Shown: positions 54,426-64,000, counted from the first letter of the stretch. The stretch: DNA of 64,000 nucleotides from Akkermansia muciniphila (GCF_002884975.1 NZ_PJKB01000002.1:1-64000), one strand, 5' to 3'. A program made the numbers and translations. Notes: generated by a model not told the origin, from the letters alone.

Positions 54426-56285
54426 ATGTGCTTTAGTATGCACGCCGACTTGGAGAAATTATTGTCTCTGGGGAAAATCACCCCCTCTCTCGCTGAAAAA
54501 CTTGATCGCATCGCACCTGGCCGTTACTGCTTCCATGCTTCATGGGGCGCCGGCAAAGTCATCTCCTGGAACCTGGCCGGCAAAAAGCTGGTTATTGATT
54601 TTGAGGAAAATCCGGAACATGAAGTTGCCCTGGAATTTGCTCCCAAAATTTTGGAGTTCCTCCATGATGACCATTTCCTGGCCAGGCGATATGAAGATAC
54701 CGAATCCCTGATCAACCTGTCTGTGGATGATCCGGTGGAACTGGTGCGCGTTACCTTGCAGGGCTACGGCAATTCCCTTACCCCGGAAAAGCTGGAAGCC
54801 GCGCTGAAAGGCACCGTGATTGCGGAAGACAAATGGAAGAACTGGTGGGACAAGGTGCGCGCCATGCTCCGCTCCAATGTCCAGTTCATGATGCCCACCC
54901 GCAAGGGAGAGCGCATCACGCTCCGCACGAATATTCTTTCCCGCGCCCAGGCCGCCCTGGAGGATTATAACAAGGCCGCCGACCTGAAAGCCAAGGTGCG
55001 CGTGCTGGACGCCATCAAGATGGAAGCGGTCATGGCGGAGCCGGACACCGTCAACTCCCTGGTTCAGGCGGTGGACGAGGATGTGCGCAACGGCGGCAGC
55101 CTGGCTCTCCAGCAGGTGCTGGAGCTGGCCGTACTCCGGGATGACCTGATCGCTGCCGTCAAGAATACGGAAGCGGCCCGGGACGCCTATCCCCTCCGCT
55201 CCATCGTGGAAGCCAATATCAGCGATGTGGAACACTTTGCCGAGGTGCTCAATTCCATGCCTGCCGTACGCCAGAAGCGCGTTTATATGACGCTGCCCGC
55301 CATCTTTGGGGAGGATTGGACGCAGAAGGCCCTGGAACTGTTTGACGCAAGCGGCGCCCGCGCCGTGGGTGAAATCGCCAAGTTCCTGATTGAAGAAGGG
55401 CAGGACAAGGCCCTGGTCAAGCATTTGAAGCATGAACTGCTGCGCCAGACCCTTCCGGCGGAATCCCTGATATGGATATGCCGCCAGCGCCATGACGCCT
55501 CCAAGCCCCTCTTCGGGCTTCCGGTGGGCATCGCCATGCTCTCCCTGATTGAACAGGACCACATGGACGGCGGCCCCAACCGCATGCTGCGCCTGAAGAA
55601 CCTGTTCATGGAGGATAAGAACATCATCCAGGAAATGATCAAGGGGCAGGACGTGGCGGAAGTGCGCCAGTTCGCCAAGATGCTGTACAATACGTCCGCC
55701 TTCTCCGAACAGGACCGTGGCGCGCTGATGGCCCGCGTGATCGGCGTTTTCCCGAATCTGCACTCCATCGTCCTGGACGCCATGGTGGATACCTCCGACA
55801 AGCCGGAACCGATCTTCGTTTCCTGGGACAGCCTGGAAGCCCGCAAGAAGGAGCTGGAAGAACTGGTAAACGTGAAGATTCCGGAAAACCTGCACAACAA
55901 GAAGATTTCCCGCGCGGAGGGTGACCTCCGTGAAAACGGCGGCTACCAGGATGCCAAGGAAGTTGAAAAGGTGCTCAACCGCCGCCGCTCCGAGCTGGAG
56001 CATGCGCTGGCGCTGGCCCGCGGCACGGACTTTGCCGTGACGGATACCTCCAGGGCCGCCATGGGGATGAAGGTGACCCTCCAGCCCCTGGCCGGAGGCG
56101 ATGCCGTGGTGTACACCATTCTGGGCGCGTGGGACACGAATCCGGAAAAACACATTGTCTCCTATCTTTCCCAGGTGGGCAAGGAGCTGACGGGCAAGAG
56201 CGTGGGAGACCAGGTGAAGATCGTCCCGATGGACGGAGACAAGAAGAAGGTGTTCACGATTACGAAGATTGAAGCCGCTTTTTAA
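54426..56285 (+). CDS. greA: Transcript cleavage factor GreA with large N-terminal extension
   Basis: The 619-residue protein ends in a full GreA (about residues 465-619): a coiled coil with the acidic tip EGDLRENGGYQDAKE, which delivers metal to the RNA polymerase active site, then the C-terminal FKBP-like domain ending VGDQVKIVPMDGD. The first 460 residues include a small beta-rich domain (FHASWGAGKVISWNLAGKKLVIDF near residue 38) and mostly helices. Chlamydia GreA is similarly a large fusion, so this may be a PVC-group trait. ATG 54426 has AGGGGTG upstream; ATG 54438 is an alternative. Confidence 0.9.
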   Translation: MCFSMHADLEKLLSLGKITPSLAEKLDRIAPGRYCFHASWGAGKVISWNLAGKKLVIDFEENPEHEVALEFAPKILEFLHDDHFLARRYEDTESLINLSVDDPVELVRVTLQGYGNSLTPEKLEAALKGTVIAEDKWKNWWDKVRAMLRSNVQFMMPTRKGERITLRTNILSRAQAALEDYNKAADLKAKVRVLDAIKMEAVMAEPDTVNSLVQAVDEDVRNGGSLALQQVLELAVLRDDLIAAVKNTEAARDAYPLRSIVEANISDVEHFAEVLNSMPAVRQKRVYMTLPAIFGEDWTQKALELFDASGARAVGEIAKFLIEEGQDKALVKHLKHELLRQTLPAESLIWICRQRHDASKPLFGLPVGIAMLSLIEQDHMDGGPNRMLRLKNLFMEDKNIIQEMIKGQDVAEVRQFAKMLYNTSAFSEQDRGALMARVIGVFPNLHSIVLDAMVDTSDKPEPIFVSWDSLEARKKELEELVNVKIPENLHNKKISRAEGDLRENGGYQDAKEVEKVLNRRRSELEHALALARGTDFAVTDTSRAAMGMKVTLQPLAGGDAVVYTILGAWDTNPEKHIVSYLSQVGKELTGKSVGDQVKIVPMDGDKKKVFTITKIEAAF

Positions 56286-56319
56286 GAAAGCCGCTTTCTT
56301 TTTTGACCAAGGTCTCTAA

Positions 56320-56355
56320 AAAGCTCCCCTTCTTTCTGGAAGGGGAGCTTTTTTT
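56320..56355 (+). terminator. greA terminator
   Basis: Perfect 12-bp arms (56320-56331 and 56340-56351) with an 8-base loop and a T run. Confidence 0.93.
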
Positions 56356-56670
56356 GTTGTTCATGGAAAAGCTTTTCATTGTTTTGCGAATTTATAATCC
56401 GTTATGCATGTTAGAAGAAAAATCTAGGAAATGCATAATGCATATCATTGAAAATAAGCCATTTTTGTTTTTCATTCCTTGAAAGGCGAGTCTTTGCCTG
56501 AAAGATTGTCTAGTCCTCTAAATAATGGACCATTTGACTAAGGCACTCATACTGATGAAATAATAATCCGAGCTCTGGTCTTTTTTGTTGACCCCGGATT
56601 ATAAATCCGTTATTTGTCACGGAATGGAAGCGATACTTCATCATTTCCAACCACATATCCCATAGACACC
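56356..56670. promoter_or_regulatory. AT-rich upstream region of the PEP-CTERM gene with repeated motif
   Basis: No gene is supported. The words ATAATCCG/AATCCGTTAT recur at 56396-56405, 56563-56570 and 56604-56613. GGATT-ATA-AATCC (56597-56609) is a small palindrome. A TTGACC (56588-56593) followed after 17 bases by TATTTG is a possible promoter. Confidence 0.45.
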
Positions 56671-57465
56671 ATGAAGAAAACATTATTCATTCTGGCAACC
56701 ATGGTTGCAGCGGCTGTTGCGGCCGAGGCCTCTACGGTTCTGATCTCATTCGGGATCAATTCAGGCAATGGCACTGCCGTTGTTGATGGCACGTATCTTG
56801 GAGAGTCCGGACAGAAGGTGAACAAGATCTCCACGGGACAAAGCAGTTCCTATACTTCCGGCACCTTGGCCACTACCGGGGGAAGCGGTACCGGAATCAC
56901 CCTGACGACGGGGGGACTCTGCTGCGGAGGGCCCGGCGTCATGACTGATGCCACTGCCAAAGGCTCCGCCCTGGGCCAGGACAACAAGTTTTACGATGTT
57001 TTCGGACAGGATATGACCATCGGCAACCCCCTGGGGGGCGCTGTCAATCCCATCGGCTCCGCAAACGGCAACTTCACGATGTCCCTGAATAATCTGTCCG
57101 CCGGCACTTATACGCTTACCATGCTGGTGGGACGCGGAAACAACTACGGTACGGGCAACACCTCCTCCTTCAGCATTGACGGCAGCGGCATCTCCAACAT
57201 CTCCGCCAGCCTGGACGACTATTCCACCGGGTCCGGAGCCACGCTGAACGGCGTTACCGTCACGGGCAATACGCATACCGGGAACTGGATGCTGATTACT
57301 TACACGTTTGACGTGGCGGCGGATGGCACCCAGCTCAATATCCAGTCTCAGGGAGGCACCGGCAACATCAATGCCCTGGCCCTCGCCTCCGTTCCGGAAC
57401 CGGCCACGGCCAGTCTCGGCCTGCTGGGCCTGGCCGTACTGCTGGTGCGCCGCAGGCGTGCATAA
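56671..57465 (+). CDS. PEP-CTERM exported protein
   Basis: The 264-residue protein starts at ATG 56671 with a signal peptide (KKTLFILATMVAAAVAAEA). The mature part is Gly/Ser/Thr-rich and beta-like, with a Cys-Cys pair (LCCGGPG near residue 88). It ends in a PEP-CTERM signal: VPEPATASLGLLGLAVLLV then four arginines, for sorting by an exosortase-like system. It is much smaller than the giant PEP-CTERM protein at the window start. Function: surface or matrix protein (inference). Confidence 0.88.
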   Translation: MKKTLFILATMVAAAVAAEASTVLISFGINSGNGTAVVDGTYLGESGQKVNKISTGQSSSYTSGTLATTGGSGTGITLTTGGLCCGGPGVMTDATAKGSALGQDNKFYDVFGQDMTIGNPLGGAVNPIGSANGNFTMSLNNLSAGTYTLTMLVGRGNNYGTGNTSSFSIDGSGISNISASLDDYSTGSGATLNGVTVTGNTHTGNWMLITYTFDVAADGTQLNIQSQGGTGNINALALASVPEPATASLGLLGLAVLLVRRRRA

Positions 57466-57479
57466 TGCTGTTCTTCATG

Positions 57480-57518
57480 CAGGCGCCGGTCGTTCGTAAA
57501 AGGAACAGCCGGCGCCTG
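57480..57518 (+). terminator. Probable terminator of the PEP-CTERM gene
   Basis: Ten-bp GC arms (57480-57489 and 57509-57518) with a 19-base loop and a weak T-rich tail, 14 bases after the stop. Confidence 0.5.
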
Positions 57519-57540
57519 TCTGTTTACGGAAGGGAAAATC

Positions 57541-60411
57541 ATGAGGAGAAAACTGAATTGGCGCGGATGGATTCCGGCCGTGCTGGCCGCCTGCTGTCTG
57601 GCACATGCGGAAGAAATAGGGATAGGGGTGCTGAACGGAACTGCCGCCACGGAGACGGCGTTCCAGCAGGCGCAGCCCGGGACCTTGGCAGAGGAAGGGA
57701 AAACCTGGAATTTCATCAAGCCCGCGGCCAATGCCGCCACGACCGTTTCCGCCCTGAAAACCACGGAGGGAGTATCCACGGAAGCCTCCTGCGCCATCAA
57801 GCCGGGTTACTGCGCAAGCAATAGTGTCTTTGCGTCAGGCAGGAACCGTGATTATGTGCTCATGGATTCGTGGGCCGGCCTCCGGGGAACGGAAGACGTC
57901 GTGATTTCCCAGCTTCCGGATTCCATGGCGGAATACTGCCATGTGGAGATTTACGGGGATTGCAATGATTCGGACCGGGACATGGTTTATACGGCCAACG
58001 GCCTCTCCGGAACCATTCAGGACCGCGGCACGTTTTCCGGCGCTTTTCAGGAGGGTGGCAACAAGTTGACGCTGAAGTATGTGCCGGTTACCAACGGAAC
58101 GATTACCATCACGGGCAACGGGGCATCCCAGACTCGTTCCGCCATCAATGCCGTCCGCCTGACGGCTCCCTCACCCGGCATCGTATCCTTTACGGCTACC
58201 CCTGCGGAAATCATGGAAGATTCAGCGTCCGGAGCCGTTCTAAGCTGGAAAACCTGGAAATGCGGAGCGGTTACACTGGGCACCAGGGACGGGCAGGACA
58301 TTCCGGCCACCACGGAGAACGGTACAGGCTCTGTCACGGTAAAGCCCGGGGCCACGACGACTTACGTTCTCCGCGCCGCTTGTGAGGACGGGACCTTTTC
58401 CACGGAAGAAGTGACGGTGACCGTCAAGAAGCAGGAGCCGGAAATCCTTCTCTTTGAATCGGACAAAAAGAAAATTGTTCCCGGCAGTCATGAAAAGGCC
58501 ACCCTGACGTGGAGCACGGTGAAGGCGCAAACCCTCACCCTGACCGCCAATGGAACGGAGGTGCCCGTCACCAGCACGGCGGGAGCCGGCAGCGTGCAGG
58601 TAGCTCCTGAGGAAACCACGCAATACACGCTGACGCTGACTGCGGCGGACGGTACGGAGAAAAGCAAGTCCCTGGTTATTTCCGTTCTGGCGGAGAATGC
58701 GCCCAACGTCCTGGTGTTCCTGGTGGATGATATGGGCTGGCAGGATACGTCCGTGCCATTTTACTACAAGGACGGCCAGCCCTTCGTTACAGAGCTGAAT
58801 TCCTTTTATAAAACGCCCTCCATGGAAAGGCTGGCGGCGCAGGGGATGAAGTTCACGAACGCCTACTCGTGCCCCTTGTGCTCCCCGGGCCGCACGTCCC
58901 TGATGACGGGCAAGACCTCCGCCCGCCACCGGGTTACCAACTGGACGGCCGTGAATGCCCCCACTCTTAATGAATTCAGCGGCGGCCTCCCCCACATCCG
59001 GGCTCCCCAGTGGAACATGGCGGGCATGAGCGAACAGGAGATTCCCCTCCCGCGGGTTCTTCAGGAGGCGGGTTACAGGACGATTACGGTGGGGAAGGCC
59101 CACTTTGCTCCGTCCAACCAGCGTTATTCCAACCCCGCCAATCTGGGATTTGATGTCAACATTGCCGGCTGTTCCGCCGGACAGCCCGCCTCCTACCGGG
59201 GAGAGGACCGTTTCGGCTCCGGGAATACCCATGTTCCCAACCTGGAGGAATATTACGGAACGACCACGGCGGAAGACAGGAAGAAGAATTTCCTGACAAA
59301 TGCCCTGACGCTGGAGATGAAGAAGCAAATCAAGGCTGCCGTGGATGCAAATACGCCTTTCTTCGCGTACATGACCCATTACGCCGTCCACCAGAGGCAT
59401 GACCAGCCGGACCCCAACGGTGATTATGACACCTACCCCTCGGGAACGTCTTTTGAGCCGGGAGTTTCCATCGGCGGCAACCTCCGCAACTTCGGCACGT
59501 TGATCGGGGGCATGGACAAATCCCTGGGGGACCTGATGGATTACCTCAAGGAACTGGGCGTCGCCAACAGGACTTTGGTCATCTTCATGTCCGACAACGG
59601 CGGGGACGCACCCATCCAGCAGAGCTATGACGGGAATATTCCATGGCTTGAGAAGATAAGCGCCGTAGCTCCCCTGAGAGGACGCAAGGGCAGCCGTTAT
59701 GAAGGGGGGACCCGCATCCCGATGATCGTGGGGTGGGCGGAGGTGGACCCTTCCAGCCCCATCCAGCAGGAATACCCCATTCAGCAGAATGCCGTGAATC
59801 ATGACATCGTGGCGATTTGGGATATTTATCCCACCATCCTGAATATGCTGAAGCTGAAGGTTCCGGTGGGCCAGCAGGTGGACGGGGAGGACATCAGCCC
59901 CTACTTCAGGGGAGACGCCTCCTTCCACCGCACCCAGAAGATATTCCAGCATTTCCCTCACCACCATTCCTACGCCAATTTCTATTCCACCTACCGGAAG
60001 GGGGACTGGAAAGTCATTTACAATTACATGGACCAGTACGCCCATACCGGCCTGTATTCCGGCAACGGCTACAAGACGGCGGGCCGCTTCCCGTGGCAGC
60101 TCTTCAACCTGAAGGATGACCTGGGAGAGAGCAATGACCTGGCCCGGGACCCGGCGCAGCAGGAACGCCTGATGCGCATGGCGCGCGCCCTCATCCGGGA
60201 GCTCCGGCAGGTGGATGCGCAATATCCCGTTCTTACCAGGAACGGACAGGTGATCGGCACGGCCTATATCCGCATGCCCGATCTTCCGGACGTGGATTCC
60301 GACGGGGACAGCGTCCCGGACCTTGTGGAAGACGCCAATGGAAACGGCCTTATCGATCCCGGGGAAACGGACCCGGATGATGCCTCCTCCGTGGTTCCCA
60401 TCCGGCAATAA
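57541..60411 (+). CDS. Large secreted sulfatase with Ig-like domains and calcium-binding tail (sulfatase 3)
   Basis: The 956-residue protein has a signal peptide (AVLAACCLAHA). Residues 30-200 are a beta-rich domain; about 205-385 are two Ig/PKD-like repeats each containing a LSWKTW/LTWSTV strand. The sulfatase fold starts near residue 386 (NVLVFLVDDMGW) with the formylglycine site CSPGR (C447) and a second metal site FMSDNGGD. The C-terminus has DSDGDS and DANGNG loops typical of calcium-binding thrombospondin/dockerin-type repeats. An exported glycan sulfatase with accessory domains. AAGGGAAAATC precedes the ATG. It is 25 bases upstream of a Pmp-like gene. Confidence 0.92.
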   Translation: MRRKLNWRGWIPAVLAACCLAHAEEIGIGVLNGTAATETAFQQAQPGTLAEEGKTWNFIKPAANAATTVSALKTTEGVSTEASCAIKPGYCASNSVFASGRNRDYVLMDSWAGLRGTEDVVISQLPDSMAEYCHVEIYGDCNDSDRDMVYTANGLSGTIQDRGTFSGAFQEGGNKLTLKYVPVTNGTITITGNGASQTRSAINAVRLTAPSPGIVSFTATPAEIMEDSASGAVLSWKTWKCGAVTLGTRDGQDIPATTENGTGSVTVKPGATTTYVLRAACEDGTFSTEEVTVTVKKQEPEILLFESDKKKIVPGSHEKATLTWSTVKAQTLTLTANGTEVPVTSTAGAGSVQVAPEETTQYTLTLTAADGTEKSKSLVISVLAENAPNVLVFLVDDMGWQDTSVPFYYKDGQPFVTELNSFYKTPSMERLAAQGMKFTNAYSCPLCSPGRTSLMTGKTSARHRVTNWTAVNAPTLNEFSGGLPHIRAPQWNMAGMSEQEIPLPRVLQEAGYRTITVGKAHFAPSNQRYSNPANLGFDVNIAGCSAGQPASYRGEDRFGSGNTHVPNLEEYYGTTTAEDRKKNFLTNALTLEMKKQIKAAVDANTPFFAYMTHYAVHQRHDQPDPNGDYDTYPSGTSFEPGVSIGGNLRNFGTLIGGMDKSLGDLMDYLKELGVANRTLVIFMSDNGGDAPIQQSYDGNIPWLEKISAVAPLRGRKGSRYEGGTRIPMIVGWAEVDPSSPIQQEYPIQQNAVNHDIVAIWDIYPTILNMLKLKVPVGQQVDGEDISPYFRGDASFHRTQKIFQHFPHHHSYANFYSTYRKGDWKVIYNYMDQYAHTGLYSGNGYKTAGRFPWQLFNLKDDLGESNDLARDPAQQERLMRMARALIRELRQVDAQYPVLTRNGQVIGTAYIRMPDLPDVDSDGDSVPDLVEDANGNGLIDPGETDPDDASSVVPIRQ

Positions 60412-60436
60412 ACCTCTCACCAACTGGACAAGACTT

Positions 60437-62017
60437 ATGAAGAAAATACGTTGTTTTTCCGTTCTTCCCGGCCGTCTGCGTCTTCTCAGGATCGGCCTTG
60501 GGTCCGCCGCCTTCCTCTCCGGGGCGCTTTTGCTGGCGGATGTGCTGGTCAATGCAGGCGGAGGCTCCAGCAATGCGGATAAAACCGGCAACGGCGGCGG
60601 CACGCTGGATTACGGCCAGGTCACGTTCTCCGGTTCCGCCTCCTATGACAACAATACGGTGCGCGGCTTCTCCCAGGGCGGAGCGGTTTATGCAGGCTCC
60701 GTGGTGCAGCAGGCCGCCGTTTCCTTCTCCGGCAACAGGGCGGAGGAGGGCAGCGGCGGGGCCATATACAGCCGCGGAAACGTGCAGATAGCCGCTGGTT
60801 CCTCCTTCTCCGGCAACGCGGCGGCCCACAACGGGGGCGCCCTGTGCCTGGACGCCAATGACGGGGAAGATGAGCGCACCGTGAGTGTGGAAGGCGGCTG
60901 TACCTTTTCCGGCAACAGCGCAGGCAATCTGGGCGGCGCCGTCTATGTCTCCGGCAACAGTGCCGCGGCTCCCACCGTGCTCAATCTCCGTTCCACGGAT
61001 TCCTCCCGGCCCGTTTCCTTCAGCGGCAATTTCCGGGGGCGTTCCGTGGGTTCCTCCACGGGAGGCGCGCCCAACTCCATCACAGTCATGGGCCATGTAA
61101 GCCTGGTGGTGCATGCGGACCGGGACTGCCTGGTCAGCATGGAAGATCCGCTTTATTCCTTCGCCGGATATTCCTCCTCCTCCAGCCTCAGGAAGACGGG
61201 GGACGGGACGCTGGGCTTTGGCGACGGAGTTTCCCTGTGCCATTTTCCGGTAAGCGTGGAAGGGGGAACGGTGCGGCTGGGCGCGAATGCCGGCATGCGG
61301 GGGATGACGCGGCTGGACGTGGCTGCGGGGGCATGCCTGTCCTTTTCTCTCCCCCGGAACCCCGGCCAGGAGGCCAAGTGGAGCGCGGAGGGGCCGGTGT
61401 CTCTGGACGGCACGGCGGAAATTCGCGTGGCTCTCCCTGACATGGACAGGAAGGCGCAGGAGCAAAGCTGGAAGCTGGTGGAAGGGACCGCTCTTTCCAT
61501 GGCGGCGCTTCCTTCCGTTTCCTATGACGCAGCCAGTGCGGAGGCTTGGAAGCAGGCGGGCGGTTTTTCCCTGAAACAGGAGAATACGGCGGGTAAGAGC
61601 GCCCTGGTGCTGGCCTGGACGCGCACGCCTTCCCCTTATGACCAGTGGAAGAAGGACCATTTTCCCGATGGAACGCCGGAGGATCAGACGGTCCCGGGCG
61701 CCTGCCCCGCGGGCGACGGCATCACCAACCTGATGAAGTACGCCACGGGCCTGGATCCGGACAAGCCCTGCGGAAGCGTCACAACGCTGGCGGCCCGGGA
61801 AGAAAACGGAGGAACCCGCCTGGCGCTGGAATGGCCCGTGAACCCTGCGGCCACGGACGTGACGTTCAGCGTGGAAAGCTCTGAGGACCTGGTTACCTGG
61901 AGGGAAGAGACGGTGATTGAGCCATCCGGAAACCGGGCTGAATACCTTGATACGGTAGTGATAGACGGCAATGCTCCGGCGCGGAGGTTTTTGAGGCTGA
62001 AGGTGACCAGGGAATAG
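60437..62017 (+). CDS. Pmp-like FSGN-repeat exported protein
   Basis: From ATG 60437 the 526-residue protein has a signal segment (IGLGSAAFLSGALLLA). It then has at least four FSGN...GGA(I/V/L) motifs of the kind found in chlamydial polymorphic membrane proteins (FSGNRAEEGSGGAIYS, FSGNAAAHNGGAL, FSGNSAGNLGGAVY), forming a beta-helix. The C-terminal 130 residues are a separate domain with DGITNLMKYATGLDP and a strand-rich end (VTFSVESSEDLVTW), resembling Verrucomicrobia-type exported C-terminal domains. No beta-barrel is seen. It follows sulfatase 3 by 25 bases and is probably co-expressed with it. Confidence 0.85.
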   Translation: MKKIRCFSVLPGRLRLLRIGLGSAAFLSGALLLADVLVNAGGGSSNADKTGNGGGTLDYGQVTFSGSASYDNNTVRGFSQGGAVYAGSVVQQAAVSFSGNRAEEGSGGAIYSRGNVQIAAGSSFSGNAAAHNGGALCLDANDGEDERTVSVEGGCTFSGNSAGNLGGAVYVSGNSAAAPTVLNLRSTDSSRPVSFSGNFRGRSVGSSTGGAPNSITVMGHVSLVVHADRDCLVSMEDPLYSFAGYSSSSSLRKTGDGTLGFGDGVSLCHFPVSVEGGTVRLGANAGMRGMTRLDVAAGACLSFSLPRNPGQEAKWSAEGPVSLDGTAEIRVALPDMDRKAQEQSWKLVEGTALSMAALPSVSYDAASAEAWKQAGGFSLKQENTAGKSALVLAWTRTPSPYDQWKKDHFPDGTPEDQTVPGACPAGDGITNLMKYATGLDPDKPCGSVTTLAAREENGGTRLALEWPVNPAATDVTFSVESSEDLVTWREETVIEPSGNRAEYLDTVVIDGNAPARRFLRLKVTRE

Positions 62018-62106
62018 GCCGTCTTCCCTGCCCATTCTCCGGGCGCGGATGGCACGGGGCTTCAAGGACGGGAGAGGCCACTCCTTCTCCTGTTTTGAAC
62101 CGCCAT

Positions 62107-62142
62107 AAACAAAGGGCTGTTCCACATGCGGTGAAACAGCCC
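62107..62142 (-). terminator. Transketolase terminator
   Basis: Eight-bp arms (62135-62142 and 62114-62121) with a 13-base loop, then a T-rich stretch on the minus strand, 32 bases after the transketolase stop. Confidence 0.68.
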
Positions 62143-62173
62143 CTGAAAAGGAATGGCGGCAAAACGCCGCAAA

Positions 62174-64000
62174 CTATTTGGCGAGCACTTTTTGAACAGC
62201 GGCAACGACGTTGTCCACGTTCATGCCGAGTTCTTCCAGCACCTGCGCCCCGGGAGCGGAAAAGCCGAAGCGGTTGATGCCCACGGCCTCACCCTGGCAG
62301 CCCAGGTATTTCCACCAGAGGTCCGTCACCCCGGCTTCCACGGACACCCTCTTCACGCAGGAGGAGGGGATCACGCTTTCCCGGTATTCCGCAGGCTGCG
62401 CGTCAAAGCGGAAGAAGCTGGGCATGGAAACCACGCGGATTCCTTCCCCGATCTGTTCCGCGGCTTTCAGGGCCAGTTCCAGCTCTGAACCGCTGGCCAG
62501 AATGACGGCTTTCAGTTCCCCCTGCTCCCGCCGGGCGATGTAGCCGCCTTTCAGCACGCCCTGGCGGCGCGTCTCCACGGGGATGTCATTCAGGGTGGCG
62601 ACCTTCTGCCGGGTCAGGATCAGGGCGGTGGGGCCTTCGGCGCGCTGCAGGGCGGCCATCCAGGCTCCGGCGGTTTCTTCCGGGTCCGCCGGACGGATGA
62701 CGTCCAGGTTGGGAATCACGCGGAGGCCGGAAACGGTTTCCACCGGCTGGTGGGTGGGGCCGTCTTCGCCCACGGCCACGGAATCGTGCGTCAGGATGTA
62801 GGTAACGGGCAGGCCGCTGAGGGCGGCCACGCGGATCGCGCCGCGCATGTAGTCCACAAACACGCAGAAGGTGGCGGCGCTCACGCGGAACAGCCCGTCA
62901 TAGGCAATGCCGTTGCAGATGGCGGCCATGGCATGTTCACGGATGCCGAACCAGAAGTTGCGGCCTTCCGGATTTTCTGCGGAGAAGTCTCCCGCACCGG
63001 AAAGGTAATTCTTGTTGGAGCTGTACAGGTCCGCGCTGGTGGTCAGGAACCACGGGTCCGCCTTGGCGATGGCGTTGATGGCCACGGAACCGGCGGAACG
63101 GGTGGCGTCACTGTAATCCGCGGGGAAGGGGGGGATGTCCTTGTCCGTGATGGAGGCGTCCACGCCCCTGGCGCAGGCGTCCATGCCGGAATCCAGCTCT
63201 GCGGCCAGTTCCGGATAGGAGGCGCGCCATTTCCGGTACGTGGCTTCCCAGGCGGTGAAGGCGGCTTCCCTCCCGGCCCGGAGGCTGTTGAAGAAGCTGC
63301 GGACGTCTTCAGATACATAATAGCGTTCTCCTGCGGGAATTCCCCAGTTGGCGTGGGCTTCCTCCTGGAGCTTGGCTCCGCCTTCACCGTGGCCCTTGGT
63401 GGTTCCTTCAATGCCGGGAATGCCTTTGCCGATGACGGTCTTGGCAATGATAAGCTGGGGCTTGCCATTTTTGGCCGCCTTGGCGGCTTCCACCGCTTCC
63501 GCGATGGCCTTGAGGTCATGGCCGTCAATCTGGCGCACGTCCCAGCCCAGGGCTTCATACATGGCGCGCGGGTCCGCAATCTGGGTGCGGTCCGCCGGGG
63601 CGTCCAGCGTGATGTCGTTGGAATCGTAAATAAGAATAAGGTTGTCCAGTTTCAGGACGGCGGCCAGGGCGATGGATTCTCGCGCCACGCCTTCCTGAAG
63701 GCAGCCGTCCCCCGTCAGGCAGAAAACGTGCTGGGTGAAGATGTCCATGCCGGGCTTGTTGAACCGCGCGGCGGCGCGCCTGGCGGAAAGGGCGAAGCCT
63801 ACGGCGTTCGCAATGCCCTGGCCCAGCGGCCCCGTGGTGCATTCCACACCCTCCGTATCCCGGAATTCCGGGTGGCCCGGCGTGATGGAGCCCTTGTGGC
63901 GGAAGCCCTTGAGGTCTTCAATGCCGATGTTGAATCCCGACAGGTGAAGCCAGCCGTAAAGGAACATGGAGCCATGGCCGGCAGAGAGAATGAAGCGGTC
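62174..64000 (-). CDS. tkt: Transketolase, N-terminus beyond the window
   Basis: About 608 C-terminal residues of a protein normally 660-690 long are visible. The frame is open to base 64000, where it reads [13 protein letters not shown], the conserved segment near the thiamine-diphosphate site. Further signatures: [16 protein letters not shown], the ThDP motif [25 protein letters not shown] in the pyrimidine-binding domain and the C-terminal domain. Transketolase moves two-carbon units in the pentose phosphate pathway. It ends at a terminator convergent with the Pmp-like gene. Confidence 0.97.
   Translation of the reverse strand, partial: DRFILSAGHGSMFLYGWLHLSGFNIGIEDLKGFRHKGSITPGHPEFRDTEGVECTTGPLGQGIANAVGFALSARRAAARFNKPGMDIFTQHVFCLTGDGCLQEGVARESIALAAVLKLDNLILIYDSNDITLDAPADRTQIADPRAMYEALGWDVRQIDGHDLKAIAEAVEAAKAAKNGKPQLIIAKTVIGKGIPGIEGTTKGHGEGGAKLQEEAHANWGIPAGERYYVSEDVRSFFNSLRAGREAAFTAWEATYRKWRASYPELAAELDSGMDACARGVDASITDKDIPPFPADYSDATRSAGSVAINAIAKADPWFLTTSADLYSSNKNYLSGAGDFSAENPEGRNFWFGIREHAMAAICNGIAYDGLFRVSAATFCVFVDYMRGAIRVAALSGLPVTYILTHDSVAVGEDGPTHQPVETVSGLRVIPNLDVIRPADPEETAGAWMAALQRAEGPTALILTRQKVATLNDIPVETRRQGVLKGGYIARREQGELKAVILASGSELELALKAAEQIGEGIRVVSMPSFFRFDAQPAEYRESVIPSSCVKRVSVEAGVTDLWWKYLGCQGEAVGINRFGFSAPGAQVLEELGMNVDNVVAAVQKVLAK

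Noticed and set aside
1-64000. CRISPR arrays, insertion sequences, prophage or toxin-antitoxin pairs.
   Set aside because: No regular spaced repeats, transposases, phage genes or paired small toxin/antitoxin genes were seen.

Overview
The window looks like chromosome from a Verrucomicrobiota member, most likely Akkermansia or a close relative. The basis is the gene content: two PEP-CTERM exported proteins (one built of autotransporter-type beta repeats), three secreted sulfatases and a GH2 glycosidase as in a mucin degrader, an ExbB-ExbD-ExbD-TPR cluster, and a GreA fused to a long N-terminal extension of the kind described in Chlamydia. Base composition is GC-rich in genes, with sharply AT-rich gaps near 9.9-10.4, 27.4-27.7 and 56.4-56.6 kb. 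No integrase, transposase, CRISPR array or phage gene was seen. The species call is inference.

Layout. 1-6.1 kb: a very large PEP-CTERM/autotransporter-repeat protein entering the window through a run of at least 19 C. 6.2-8.7 kb: mazG, a small unknown gene, a ComF-family gene and a thioesterase; then tRNA-Lys(TTT). 9-12 kb: an unknown membrane protein, an AT-rich gap and sulfatase 1. 12.1-19.6 kb: a membrane protein, a pilin-like protein, tpiA, rsmB, sulfatase 2, argG and rpsN. 19.7-24.9 kb: an FmdB-like protein, a CorC/HlyC-type protein, rnhB, a YraN-family gene and a convergent copper P-type ATPase. 25-26.8 kb: a trpC-like gene and a uracil-DNA-glycosylase-like gene, both with substituted active-site residues. 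27.7-35.8 kb: a 3D-domain lipoprotein, nth, then exbB-exbD-exbD and two TPR/export genes. 36-45 kb: a siroheme-decarboxylase-like fusion, RNase G, mreB, a GH2 enzyme, a MauE/DoxX-like protein and an M42 peptidase. 45-50.3 kb: purC-purS-purL-purQ plus a Rossmann-like gene. 50.7-54.3 kb: two tandem paralogues of an unrecognised exported family. 54.4-62 kb: the GreA fusion, a PEP-CTERM protein, and a sulfatase paired with a Pmp-like repeat protein. 62.2-64 kb: transketolase, cut by the window end.

How it fits together. Housekeeping genes (purine, arginine, glycolysis/pentose phosphate, RNA processing, cell shape) alternate with exported genes for degrading and contacting host glycans. The most noteworthy items are the C tract that would act as an on/off switch for the giant surface protein, the tandem paralogues with an internally duplicated architecture, the paired enzyme homologues lacking catalytic residues, the doubled PurS, and two matching operator-like sequences upstream of the 3D-domain lipoprotein. 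All functional calls rest on reading motifs by eye; no database search was run.
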